This document shows, in pieces, positions 1 through 8,102 of a stretch of DNA of 39,231 nucleotides (the first letter of the stretch is position 1; every line of letters begins with the position of its first letter). Source of the DNA: Phycisphaerales bacterium (GTDB lineage: Bacteria; Planctomycetota; Phycisphaerae; WQYP01); assembly GCA_009781185.1 (NCBI GenBank), contig WQYP01000020.1, positions 1-39,231 on the forward strand, given 5' to 3'. The notes beneath the pieces are model-generated. The model was not told where the DNA came from, searched no databases, and saw nothing but the letters and a program-made list of their open reading frames with translations. The position numbers and the translations under genes were made by a program.

Positions 1-547
1 GGGTAACAATCATCCCTGATCCTCGGATCAGGTTTTGCTGGGAGCCGCCGGTGACGGGCGTCGCGATTACGATCCGACCAACCTTGAACCAGCCGCCTCG
101 GCAGACAAGCTGGCCAGACGCCGGGCCAAATTCTTGCGAGTGTGACAAGTCGCATTCGCAATGCCGATTGAAAAAGCAGTTAAGTTCTGCTCGGTTTTGT
201 TTTTGCCCAGTGTTTTTGCAGCCTCTTTTCGTTCACGATTCCGTATGTTACGTCCGAAATCCGCGCGCGATAGGCTCGCGATGCACGCGATTCGAACGGA
301 CTTCGAAAACCGCTCGAAACCTCTTGTTTTATAGCGTTTGGCCTATGTTCCAAGGAATCGTGCGCATTGTGATGTAGCTGGCCGTTTCGGGCCTTTTTGG
401 CGGGTTTGTGCGATGTAGACGCGCTTCGATATGTTGGCCCGTTTTTGCTCGTAAGTCTCGCTGCCCGCCGCCGCCTATGAATACCGCCCTATACCGTCCG
501 CTTCCGTGTGATGTAGACCGTCAATCTACAACGAGGGAAAACGAGGG
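1..547. other. left flank, no convincing gene
   Basis: I see no gene here that I can support. A 108-codon frame at 51-377 has an unusual Cys/Arg/Ser-rich composition and no recognisable domain. The sequence GATGTAG occurs three times (371, 412 and 510). If the att assignment is right, everything left of 573 is chromosome next to the insertion. Confidence 0.4.
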
Positions 548-802
548 GTGACGATCCCTTACGAGACTCGATTGGGCGCGGTAGGCCCAGAACAGCCCGC
601 AAATTTACCCGAAAATACGCCACTTTCAACCCAAAGCGACGCAAAATCCGACGCACAGGGTGCAAACGATACAAAAACGCCATCTTTGCATCCTGATTTT
701 GCCGACGCTCTCAGGCTGATTGCCTCGCTGCCGTTGTCGGATATCGAGAAAGCCGAAGCGGTACGGCGACTGCTGACAGGCGGAAAAGGGGACAAGGTCT
801 GA
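548..802 (+). CDS. stranded C-terminal tail of the element integrase
   Basis: This is an 84-codon frame opening with GTG at 548. Its first 8 codons lie left of the putative attL core and the core itself encodes LGAVG. The integrase at the other end of the element finishes as VGAVGFEPT through the same 13 bases in the same phase. Crossing over between the two repeats would fuse integrase residues 1-423 to residues 14-84 of this frame, giving about 494 residues. The tail is a Ser/Thr/Asp-rich linker followed by a short helical segment (LHPDFADALRL, then LPLSDIEKAEAVRRLL). I believe similar short helices end other planctomycete tyrosine recombinases, but that is memory and not a search. GAGG just upstream could allow independent translation. 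More likely the frame is silent when integrated. Confidence 0.6.
   Translation: MTIPYETRLGAVGPEQPANLPENTPLSTQSDAKSDAQGANDTKTPSLHPDFADALRLIASLPLSDIEKAEAVRRLLTGGKGDKV
573..585. other. putative attL core (copy of tRNA-Tyr 3' end)
   Basis: The 13 bases TGGGCGCGGTAGG are identical to 16474-16486, which on the minus strand are nt 72-84 (the discriminator base and the 3' acceptor strand plus part of the T stem) of tRNA-Tyr. The repeat sits in the same codon phase as the integrase end at attR. Confidence 0.68.
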
Positions 803-1199
803 ATGCGAAATTGCGTAGGCCATCCCGCCGCACGGTTCCTCCCGGCGCGATCATCGTCTTGACGCCAGGGGGAATGGTTAGGCTCTACCTGTTTGTTTGT
901 TGCGCGTAGCGAACATGAAACAAACTGCTGAAATTCCCCATTTGTCCGGCCCACGGGCGGCGATTATGGGCGTGGTGGCAGTCGGGCCAACTTCGCCACC
1001 ACGAATGTGATGTGGGCCAACTGTGGGGGGGTAGCAACGTCGCGATAGACCGGTGGCCGGGGGTCGCGGTTCCTCCCTGGCGATCTCTTTTATAGATGGC
1101 CGGGGGAACGCAAACGAAATAGGACAGACTTTCTTTCGTGTAAAAAAACTGCTGACGGGTCAGCCCGGATATTTTTCGCTCTGTGGTCAATTCTCCCTA
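803..1199. other. intergenic stretch of the element, no gene seen
   Basis: No supported gene lies here. The stretch holds G-rich runs such as GGCCGGGGG near 1099, and a related run occurs near 2420 after the RhuM gene. It may contain promoters for the downstream genes and degraded sequence, but I can assign nothing. Confidence 0.4.
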
Positions 1200-1304
1200 C
1201 CTCATGTTATCATCCAGACTTATCGTTTAAACGCTTTGAAGGCGGACTTTGTGCTTGCCAAGGCGATCCGGGTGAACCTGAAGGGGATCGGCTATGAAAT
1301 CTAA
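1200..1304 (+). pseudogene. possible 3' remnant of a type I methylase (hsdM) gene
   Basis: The open frame ending at 1304 finishes in FVLAKAIRVNLKGIGYEI. This resembles the C-terminal ends of many type I restriction-modification M subunits, as far as I remember them. The frame overlaps the RhuM start codon (1294) by 11 nt, the close spacing expected of an hsdM-rhuM operon. Upstream of about 1200 the frame no longer resembles a methylase, so only the tail would remain. RhuM genes are often found inside type I R-M operons, which supports the idea. The alternative is a chance frame. Confidence 0.3.
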
Positions 1305-2337
1305 AAAAACCAAACAGAACAAAGCCATCACCATCCGCAGCAGCGCAGCGGAATATCTGACCTTTATCACCGCACAAGGCGAAGGTGGCGTCGAAGCAAT
1401 ATACGCGGACGAAAATGTCTGGCTGTCACAAAAAATGATGGCAACACTTTACAATGTCGCAATTCCAACCATCAACGAGCATCTAAAAAAAATATTCGCA
1501 GACAACGAACTTTCGGAAAACTCAGTTATTCGGAATTTCCGAATAACTGCCGTCGATGGGAAAGGCTACGAAACGAAGCATTATAACCTCCGAGCGATCA
1601 TAGCGGTGGGTTACAAAGTCAACTCCGAGCGGGCGGTGCAGTTCCGCAAATGGGTGACGAATATCATCGAAGAATTTACAATCAAAGCCTACGTCATGGA
1701 CGACCAACGCCTGAAGTCCGGCAGCCTGTTAACAGACAAATACTTCGAAGAACAACTGCAACGTGTCCGTGAGATCAGAATCAGCGAACGCAAATTCTAT
1801 CAAAAAATCACCGACATTTACGCAACATCCGTTGATTATGACGTAACAGCTACCGCGACCAAACGCTTCTTCTCGACCGTCCAGAATAAATTACACTGGG
1901 CGATCCACGGTCACACGGCTGCGGAACTGATCGTTGAACGCGCCAACGCCGAAAAACAAAACATGGGACTGACGACCTGGACGGACGCTCCGCAAGGCAA
2001 GGTCCAGAAGTTTGATGTGGTGGTCGCCAAGAATTACTTGACTGAGTTTGAGATGAGCCAGCTTGAGCGGCTGGTGAACGCCTATCTTGACATTGCGGAG
2101 CTGCAAGCGGAGCGTAAGATTCCCATGACGATGGAAGATTGGGAGACGCGGTTAAACAGTTTTATTCAGGCCACCGACCGCGACATTTTACGTGACGCGG
2201 GCAAAGTCAGCGCCGAGATCGCCCGCCAACACGCTGAAACAGAATTCGAAAAATACAGGATCGCACAGGACAGATTGTTCACAAGCGATTTCGACAGATT
2301 TTTAGCGGACAACAGCGAAAGGGGAGGGAGCAACTGA
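1294..2337 (+). CDS. RhuM family protein
   Basis: This 347-residue protein belongs to the RhuM (virulence protein RhuM, COG3943) family. The signature begins near residue 43 with WLSQKMMATLYNV and a helix-turn-helix-like segment through INEHLKKIF. It continues with RNFRI, the GKGYETKHYNL block and AIIAVGYKVNSERAVQFRKW around residues 80-120, which is the classic conserved core. The C-terminal two thirds are helical and charged. The molecular role of RhuM is not settled. It was named from a Salmonella island but recurs in type I restriction-modification operons and mobile elements. No hsdS or hsdR follows here, so it appears to be an orphan, possibly left behind when an R-M operon was lost. 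The family assignment is firm; the function is open. Confidence 0.85.
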   Translation: MKSKKTKQNKAITIRSSAAEYLTFITAQGEGGVEAIYADENVWLSQKMMATLYNVAIPTINEHLKKIFADNELSENSVIRNFRITAVDGKGYETKHYNLRAIIAVGYKVNSERAVQFRKWVTNIIEEFTIKAYVMDDQRLKSGSLLTDKYFEEQLQRVREIRISERKFYQKITDIYATSVDYDVTATATKRFFSTVQNKLHWAIHGHTAAELIVERANAEKQNMGLTTWTDAPQGKVQKFDVVVAKNYLTEFEMSQLERLVNAYLDIAELQAERKIPMTMEDWETRLNSFIQATDRDILRDAGKVSAEIARQHAETEFEKYRIAQDRLFTSDFDRFLADNSERGGSN

Positions 2338-2495
2338 TGGCGAGACAGATGGCTGGAAAGGGGGAGGAAGGTGGGGGGGGAGAGCGTGGTTCCCCCGTGG
2401 TGATCGCGGTTGGAGAGGCCGGGGGGAACAATCGCGAGAGATGGTTGACTTTGTTTCCTGTACGAAAGCGAAGGCGGTGGATGCGTGAGCTTTTA
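2338..2495. other. intergenic, convergent gene ends
   Basis: This short G-rich stretch lies between the RhuM stop and the stop of the TIR-RCC1 gene on the other strand. No gene is supported. Confidence 0.4.
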
Positions 2496-5132
2496 TCATT
2501 TGCCGCAGGACTTGCATTTCTTGAAGATAAGCCCCTCCATTTTTCCACCACAATGGCGGCACAATCCCGCTGCTGCCCAATTCCTTTGTTGCATGATTTC
2601 TTTATCACGTTGTTCTTGTTGTGCTAAATTTGAGCGATGTTCTTTGGAAACAGGACCAATATTGCACCAATCATGAGTGTTGCACTGACCATAACCAATA
2701 CGGTGAACATCATCATTCGGCCCAACTGCGACAACAGTGCCGTCACTCTTTAAGCCGATTGTATTACAGGAACAAACGTCAATTGCTACAATGCTACGCC
2801 ATTCACTAGTATTGCATTGTCCATATTCATTCCATCCAACGGCGACAACCGTGCCGTCTGATTTTAAACCAACTGTATGTCGCGTACCGGCGGCAATTGC
2901 AACAATATCTCGCCAATCGCCAGTGTTGCACTGGCCATGCTCATTCTCGCCAGCAACAACAACGGTGCCATCTGCTTTCAAGGCAACTACATGTTGGGAA
3001 ACGAAAATAGCGATAACGTCACGCCATGCGCTGGTGTCGATGTCACGATCATCCATTTTTCCAACCGCCACAACAGTACCGTCTTTTTTCAAACCGACTG
3101 TGCAACAGGTACCTGCAAAAACCGTGACGATATCTCGCCATTCTGTAACATTACACTGCCCATATTCATTGCTATATTTGTTACCATTTTTCTCCTTATT
3201 TTCATTATCGCCAATTGCAACAACTGTACCGTCTGCTTTCAATCCAACAATATGCCAGCCGCCGGCGGAAACCGAGATAATGTTGCGCAAGGCATTAGTA
3301 TAGAACACTAGGTCCGTCGAAGCAATAATAATTGTGCCGTTGGATTTTAAACCGACTGTATAGCGATCCTCTGCAGCAATTGCAACAATATCTCGCCATT
3401 CGACGGTGTTGCATGAACCCCCTTCATTCTCACCAATCGCAATAACAGTTCCGTTCGCTTTCAGACCGATTGTATGGTTTCCTTGAGCATGAACCGCGAC
3501 AATATTTCTCCAATCTTTGGTATTGCATTGGCCAGAATCTTTATTAGGGCCATAACATTCATTCCATCCCACCGCAGCAACTGTACCATCTGTTTTCAGA
3601 CCAACTGTATGTGCCCCGCTAGTCGAAATACAACCGCGATATTTGGAAAATCTTTCAAATAAGCGTTTACGTATGGTCTCCAATTCCGAAATTCGCTGTC
3701 GCTCCCGTTCCTCATGAAAGGCCTTGATGTCTTGGTAAGTTTGCTTACACTCTTGCGCATGCGATTCGGAATCGTCATAACCGTGCATATCTTTGAATTC
3801 ACGAGCAAGTATCTCAAACTCGCTTTCGGTTGCCGCTTGGTTTTTCCGATCTACCAGTTGATCGTACCGTTCCTTCCGCTGTCGCTCCTGTTCCTGCTTG
3901 ATACATTCATTGATAGTTTCGTTATACTTCTCTAATTTCGTTTTCAATCCTGTATCCGCGAAACGAATAGCTTTTTGATAGAGCTTGTTGGTGTTGAGAA
4001 TCGTGTTGTTATTTATTAACTCCTCCTCTCGTTGAACCTTCAATTCCGTGCACAATTTGCCCACATACGCCAACGCATATTCCGGAGCGATGTCCAGCAC
4101 TTTGTCAAAATACTCATCCGCTTGTTTCCAATCCTGGTCTTCCAGAAACAGCCATCCGCGTTTCATCAGAGATTCTACACCGGGTGCAGCCGGCGCAACT
4201 CCCGTGACACCAGCGACCTTGCCGACGGCTTGACTCCCTTCCAACACCTTCTGCACCCCTCGCAGAATGTCCTGCAGGAAGCCGACATTGCCCATATCCT
4301 GGCTCTGCAAACCCGAAAGCTCGTCCGGGAGGTCGTAGGGGTCCATATCGCGATAGCACGGAATAAGCTGCTTCGAATGGTCCTTTTTCATCAAAGCCAG
4401 GTAGCGGCTCCATTCGTTCTTGACCCACACCGCTTCCAAATGTTCCTTGCGGGTGCCGACGACCAGCATCACCTTCGCACTGTTGAGTGCGCTGAAGATG
4501 ATCGGTTCGTATTGCTGGCCGAGCTTGCCTTCCAGGGTGATGCGGGAGAAAAAGACGCGGTAGCCGTCGTCGGTCAGATGGTGATAGATGTCCTGGGCGA
4601 TCACGCTTTCCTTGGTACGGCTGCCGCCGTCGGTGGTTTCTTTATAGCAGATGAACACGTCGTAGGGTTCTTCCCGGCTCGAAACGGCCAGGATGCCCTT
4701 CTGGATTTCGGCGATCTTCCTGGCTTCGCCCTCGTACAGCGACCGCGTGTACTCGTCCGGAGCGTATTCCATCGCAGCCTTGTAGTCCGGATCAACCAGA
4801 ATACTGTCGTACTGCGTCCGATGGCAGGTCGGAACGCGTTCCTGCGTCTGCGGGTCTTCGACATACTCAATCCCATACCGGCACAGCACCACGCACCAAT
4901 GCGCCTCGGCACAGGTGTTATCTTCATTCAGAATGTTCTCGTAGGCCGTCAGCGCTCTGTCGAAATCGTTTGAACGCCGGAAGTGGTTGGCGCGGTTGAA
5001 GAGGTTGGCGGTTTTGTCGTCGCTTGCCTTGGGCAGCGTAGAGGTATTTCCGCAAGAATCGCAGATTCCATGCGTCGCTCCATCCGAAGTCTGAATCTTC
5101 CCGCCACACATTTTACAATTCAGAATAGCCAT
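2496..5132 (-). CDS. zinc-ribbon / TIR / coiled-coil / RCC1-repeat protein
   Basis: This is an 878-residue multidomain protein. A zinc ribbon (C6, C9, C24, C27) is followed by TPR-like helices (about 40-150) and a TIR domain (about 155-290) beginning at EEPYDVFICYKE. The TIR contains FFSRITLEGKLGQQYEP, the core strand KVMLVVG and the motif VWVKNEW, whose Glu (about 240) fits the NADase catalytic glutamate. Next come more TPR-like helices and a charged coiled coil (about 400-500). Eight RCC1/beta-propeller units follow, each carrying a core like VGLKSDGTVVAVG and the link YGQCN.. WRDIVA. A second zinc ribbon (CRHCGG, CKSCGK) closes the chain. TIR domains in bacterial defence cleave NAD+ when a sensor is triggered, so the propeller could be that sensor (inference). 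The gene is AT-richer than its neighbours and resembles TIR-RCC1 proteins I associate with Firmicutes, suggesting transfer. It is divergent from the TOTE-type gene. Confidence 0.85.
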   Translation of the reverse strand: MAILNCKMCGGKIQTSDGATHGICDSCGNTSTLPKASDDKTANLFNRANHFRRSNDFDRALTAYENILNEDNTCAEAHWCVVLCRYGIEYVEDPQTQERVPTCHRTQYDSILVDPDYKAAMEYAPDEYTRSLYEGEARKIAEIQKGILAVSSREEPYDVFICYKETTDGGSRTKESVIAQDIYHHLTDDGYRVFFSRITLEGKLGQQYEPIIFSALNSAKVMLVVGTRKEHLEAVWVKNEWSRYLALMKKDHSKQLIPCYRDMDPYDLPDELSGLQSQDMGNVGFLQDILRGVQKVLEGSQAVGKVAGVTGVAPAAPGVESLMKRGWLFLEDQDWKQADEYFDKVLDIAPEYALAYVGKLCTELKVQREEELINNNTILNTNKLYQKAIRFADTGLKTKLEKYNETINECIKQEQERQRKERYDQLVDRKNQAATESEFEILAREFKDMHGYDDSESHAQECKQTYQDIKAFHEERERQRISELETIRKRLFERFSKYRGCISTSGAHTVGLKTDGTVAAVGWNECYGPNKDSGQCNTKDWRNIVAVHAQGNHTIGLKANGTVIAIGENEGGSCNTVEWRDIVAIAAEDRYTVGLKSNGTIIIASTDLVFYTNALRNIISVSAGGWHIVGLKADGTVVAIGDNENKEKNGNKYSNEYGQCNVTEWRDIVTVFAGTCCTVGLKKDGTVVAVGKMDDRDIDTSAWRDVIAIFVSQHVVALKADGTVVVAGENEHGQCNTGDWRDIVAIAAGTRHTVGLKSDGTVVAVGWNEYGQCNTSEWRSIVAIDVCSCNTIGLKSDGTVVAVGPNDDVHRIGYGQCNTHDWCNIGPVSKEHRSNLAQQEQRDKEIMQQRNWAAAGLCRHCGGKMEGLIFKKCKSCGK

Positions 5133-5283
5133 CGGTTGTCTCTCGTTTTAGCATTTCGCGCAGCGACCACAGTGGCCGTAGCGACGGTCTTGCCTATCAT
5201 CATGAAAAGGCTAATCCTATCGGCATCCTCAAAAAAATGGAATCGCTGAAAATCTCCGATGGTTTCCCGTACAATCGACGTTT

Positions 5284-8097
5284 ATGGTTCATCATCGTTC
5301 ATCACCGGCAGAAAAGATCGCTTTGTTCCGCGACTTGTTTCGTGGGCGGGACGATGTTTTTCCGCGACGCTTCGAGAGCAAGAAAACCGGCAAGGCGGGG
5401 TATGCGCCGGTTTGTGCGAATGAATGGGTGCCGGGAATGTGTCAGAAGCCAAAAGTTAAATGTTCGAATTGTCCCGCACGGAATTTTGTGCCGGTGAGTG
5501 ATGTGGTTATTCACGATCATTTGGTTGGTACAGACGGGCGTGGGCGGGCGTTCGTTGCGGGTGTTTATCCGATGATGTTGGATGAGACGTGCTTCTTTCT
5601 CGCAGCTGACTTCGATGGTGATGCGTGGCGGGAGGATAGTGCGGCGTTCATGGATGTCTGCCGTCGTCACGACGTGTCGGCAGCATTGGAGCGATCACGC
5701 TCCGGTAATGGTGGTCATGTCTGGATGTTTTTTGTACATGCTATTCAGTCATCGCTGGCTCGAAGATTGGGAACGTTTCTGCTCACGGAGGCGATGGAAA
5801 CGCGGCCCAAGATCGGCCTTGCGTCTTACGACCGACTCTTCCCCAATCAGGACACACTCCCCAAAGGCAGCTTCGGTAATCTCATCGCGCTGCCGTTGCA
5901 GGGGCAGGTACGTGAAGCAGGGAACAGCGTTTTTCTGGATGATGTGGGGGGGACGTTTCGTCCCTTTGAGGATCAATGGGCGTTCCTTTCATCGATTCGA
6001 AAGATGGAACGTGCAGAGGTAGAGAGCAAAGTTAAAGAAGCCGAGCGACGCGGATCGTTGCTCGGCGTTCGCATGGCCTTTGCGGACGATGATGCGCGTG
6101 ATCCGTGGACGTTGCTGCCATCACGCCGCCCACGAGAAACACCACTCACCGGAGCGTTACCGGAAACACTTCATGCCGTGCTCTGTGACGGCCTTTATTT
6201 CCGCAAGGATGAGTTGACGCCGTCGCTCACCAATCGCCTGACGCGACTGGCGGCATTCCAGAATCCCGCGTTCTACCGTGCTCAGGCCATGCGGCTCTCC
6301 ACACACGCCACACCGCGCGTGATCGCTTGTGCGGAAGATTACATCGACCACATCGCTCTGCCGCGCGGATGCATGGATGACGTGCAAGCCCTCCTCGCCG
6401 ACGCAAATATCAAACTCGAACTCTCCGACGACCGCTACACCGGCACACCGCAATCATGGTCATTCCAAGGCAAGCTTCGTCCCGACCAGCAAACCGCCAT
6501 CGAAACGCTCGCCCAACACGACACCGGCGTACTTTCCGCCACCACCGCGTTCGGCAAAACCGTCATCGGCGCATGGCTCGTCGCACAACGAAACGTCAAC
6601 ACGCTCATCGTCGTGCATACCAAACCGCTGCTCGAACAATGGATCGAACGCCTCTCCACATTCCTTGGCATCCCCGCAAAATCCATCGGTCGCTTCGGCG
6701 GCGGAAAGAAAAAACCGACCGGCCATCTCGACGTCGCCTTGATGCAAAGCCTCGTCCGAAACGGCATCGTCAACGACCACGTCGCCAACTACGGCCACGT
6801 CATCTTCGACGAATGCCACCACCTCTCCGCCCCGTCTTTCGAAGCCATCGCCAGACGCGTGAAAGCCAAATATGTCCTCGGCCTCTCCGCCACCGTCGCC
6901 CGCAAAGACGGCCATCATCCCATCATCTTCATGCAGTGCGGCCCATTGCGTTACCGCGTCGACGCTAAACAACAAGCCGCCACGCGAACCTTCTCGCACC
7001 ACGTTCATGTTCATCCCACCTCGTTCCACGCACCGGACGATGCAACGGTAGAGGCCGATGTACGCAAACAATTTCAGATTCTGTATGCTTCGCTGATTCA
7101 GAATTCCGCCCGCAACACGCAAATTATCAATGACGTGCTCGCAGCTTTGGCGAATGGCCGTTCACCGGTCGTCCTGACAGAACGTACCGAACATCTCGAC
7201 GTGCTGACCGCTCTGCTCGAACCGCACGTTGAAAATTTGATTGTTCTCCGTGGTGGCATGGGTCAAAAGGCGCTGATGGCGGCGCGTCAGAAAATAGCAG
7301 ATATTCCGCCCGGTACGTCGCGTCTGCTTTTGGCGACGGGGCGTTTCATCGGCGAAGGCTTCGATGACGCCCGATTGGACACGCTGTTCCTGACGCTGCC
7401 AGTGTCGTGGAAGGGCATCATCGCCCAGTACGCCGGTCGCCTGCATCGTAATTTTGAGGGGAAGCGTGAAGTCGTCATCCACGATTACGCCGACCTGAAT
7501 GTACCGATGTTTGCCAAGATGTTCGACCGTCGTTGCCGGGGTTACGTTGATATTGGTTACGAGATTCAGATGCCTGCGAGTGCTGTTCCGGGCTGGCCGC
7601 CGGAGGTGCCGTTGCCGGTGGATCCGGCGTGGAAGCGGGATTACGCCGCCGCTGTTCGCCGTTTGATCCGCGACGGTGTCGACGCCCATCTCGGCAACCT
7701 GTTCGTCAACGCCGCAAGAAACTGGCCACCCGACGGCGACTCCGATGATGTGATGCGGGCTCGTAGCAACAGCGAAGCGTTTCTCTACCGACGCCTGCAA
7801 ACCCTGCCCGAAACCCAAGGCCGCTTCCGTCTGAATCGAACCCTCCCCATCCCTTTCGACGGCCTGGGCGAAATGGAAGTCGACTTCCTCTGCGAACCCG
7901 CCCGCATCGCCATCGAACTCGACGGCGACCAACACCTCGGCGACGCTGCCACCTACCGCCGCGACCGCCGCAAGGACCGCCTGCTCCAAGAAAACGGCTG
8001 GCTGGTTTTGCGCTTCCTCGCAACCGATCTGGCCCAACGCCTGGACGAAACCCTCGACGCCATTTTGCGTGCTGTAACCCACCGGCTTCGATCATAA
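5284..8097 (+). CDS. TOTE-type primase - SF2 helicase - nuclease fusion
   Basis: This is a 937-residue three-part enzyme. Residues 1-250 form an archaeo-eukaryotic primase (AEP) module of the TOTE conflict-system kind. It has a Cys cluster (C44, C53, C60, C63), acidic metal residues in AADFDGD (about 108-113), the SRSGNGGHVW motif with H145, and RLFPNQDTLPKG. Residues 395-760 are an XPB-like superfamily 2 helicase, with Walker A ATTAFGKT (419-426), DECH box (509-512), GLSAT (533-537), GRFIGEGFDD and QYAGRLHR (715-722). Residues 825-925 form a DUF559/PD-(D/E)XK nuclease, with EVDFLCEP, IAIELDGDQH and a basic helix. The known family links these activities to conflict with phages or plasmids. 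No Shine-Dalgarno precedes ATG 5284. A possible -10 TACAAT at 5270-5275 would make the transcript almost leaderless. The stop is 5 bp from that of the convergent SNF2 gene. Confidence 0.88.
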   Translation: MVHHRSSPAEKIALFRDLFRGRDDVFPRRFESKKTGKAGYAPVCANEWVPGMCQKPKVKCSNCPARNFVPVSDVVIHDHLVGTDGRGRAFVAGVYPMMLDETCFFLAADFDGDAWREDSAAFMDVCRRHDVSAALERSRSGNGGHVWMFFVHAIQSSLARRLGTFLLTEAMETRPKIGLASYDRLFPNQDTLPKGSFGNLIALPLQGQVREAGNSVFLDDVGGTFRPFEDQWAFLSSIRKMERAEVESKVKEAERRGSLLGVRMAFADDDARDPWTLLPSRRPRETPLTGALPETLHAVLCDGLYFRKDELTPSLTNRLTRLAAFQNPAFYRAQAMRLSTHATPRVIACAEDYIDHIALPRGCMDDVQALLADANIKLELSDDRYTGTPQSWSFQGKLRPDQQTAIETLAQHDTGVLSATTAFGKTVIGAWLVAQRNVNTLIVVHTKPLLEQWIERLSTFLGIPAKSIGRFGGGKKKPTGHLDVALMQSLVRNGIVNDHVANYGHVIFDECHHLSAPSFEAIARRVKAKYVLGLSATVARKDGHHPIIFMQCGPLRYRVDAKQQAATRTFSHHVHVHPTSFHAPDDATVEADVRKQFQILYASLIQNSARNTQIINDVLAALANGRSPVVLTERTEHLDVLTALLEPHVENLIVLRGGMGQKALMAARQKIADIPPGTSRLLLATGRFIGEGFDDARLDTLFLTLPVSWKGIIAQYAGRLHRNFEGKREVVIHDYADLNVPMFAKMFDRRCRGYVDIGYEIQMPASAVPGWPPEVPLPVDPAWKRDYAAAVRRLIRDGVDAHLGNLFVNAARNWPPDGDSDDVMRARSNSEAFLYRRLQTLPETQGRFRLNRTLPIPFDGLGEMEVDFLCEPARIAIELDGDQHLGDAATYRRDRRKDRLLQENGWLVLRFLATDLAQRLDETLDAILRAVTHRLRS

Positions 8098-8102
8098 AAT
8101 AA

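Noticed and set aside
51..377. 108-codon plus-strand frame in the left flank
   Set aside because: Unusual composition, no domain, no clear ribosome-binding site.
371..516. Three GATGTAG copies as possible recombinase arm sites
   Set aside because: They lie outside the proposed element and are irregularly spaced (41 and 98 bp); 7-mers recur by chance.
1053..1200. N-terminal part of the frame ending at 1304 as a real gene
   Set aside because: Only the last residues look coding; the upstream part has no coding character.
2337..2627. 96-codon frame after RhuM
   Set aside because: Low-complexity Gly/Arg start and then antisense to the TIR gene.
4032..4973. 313-codon plus-strand frame
   Set aside because: Antisense to the TIR-RCC1 gene, whose domains are unmistakable.
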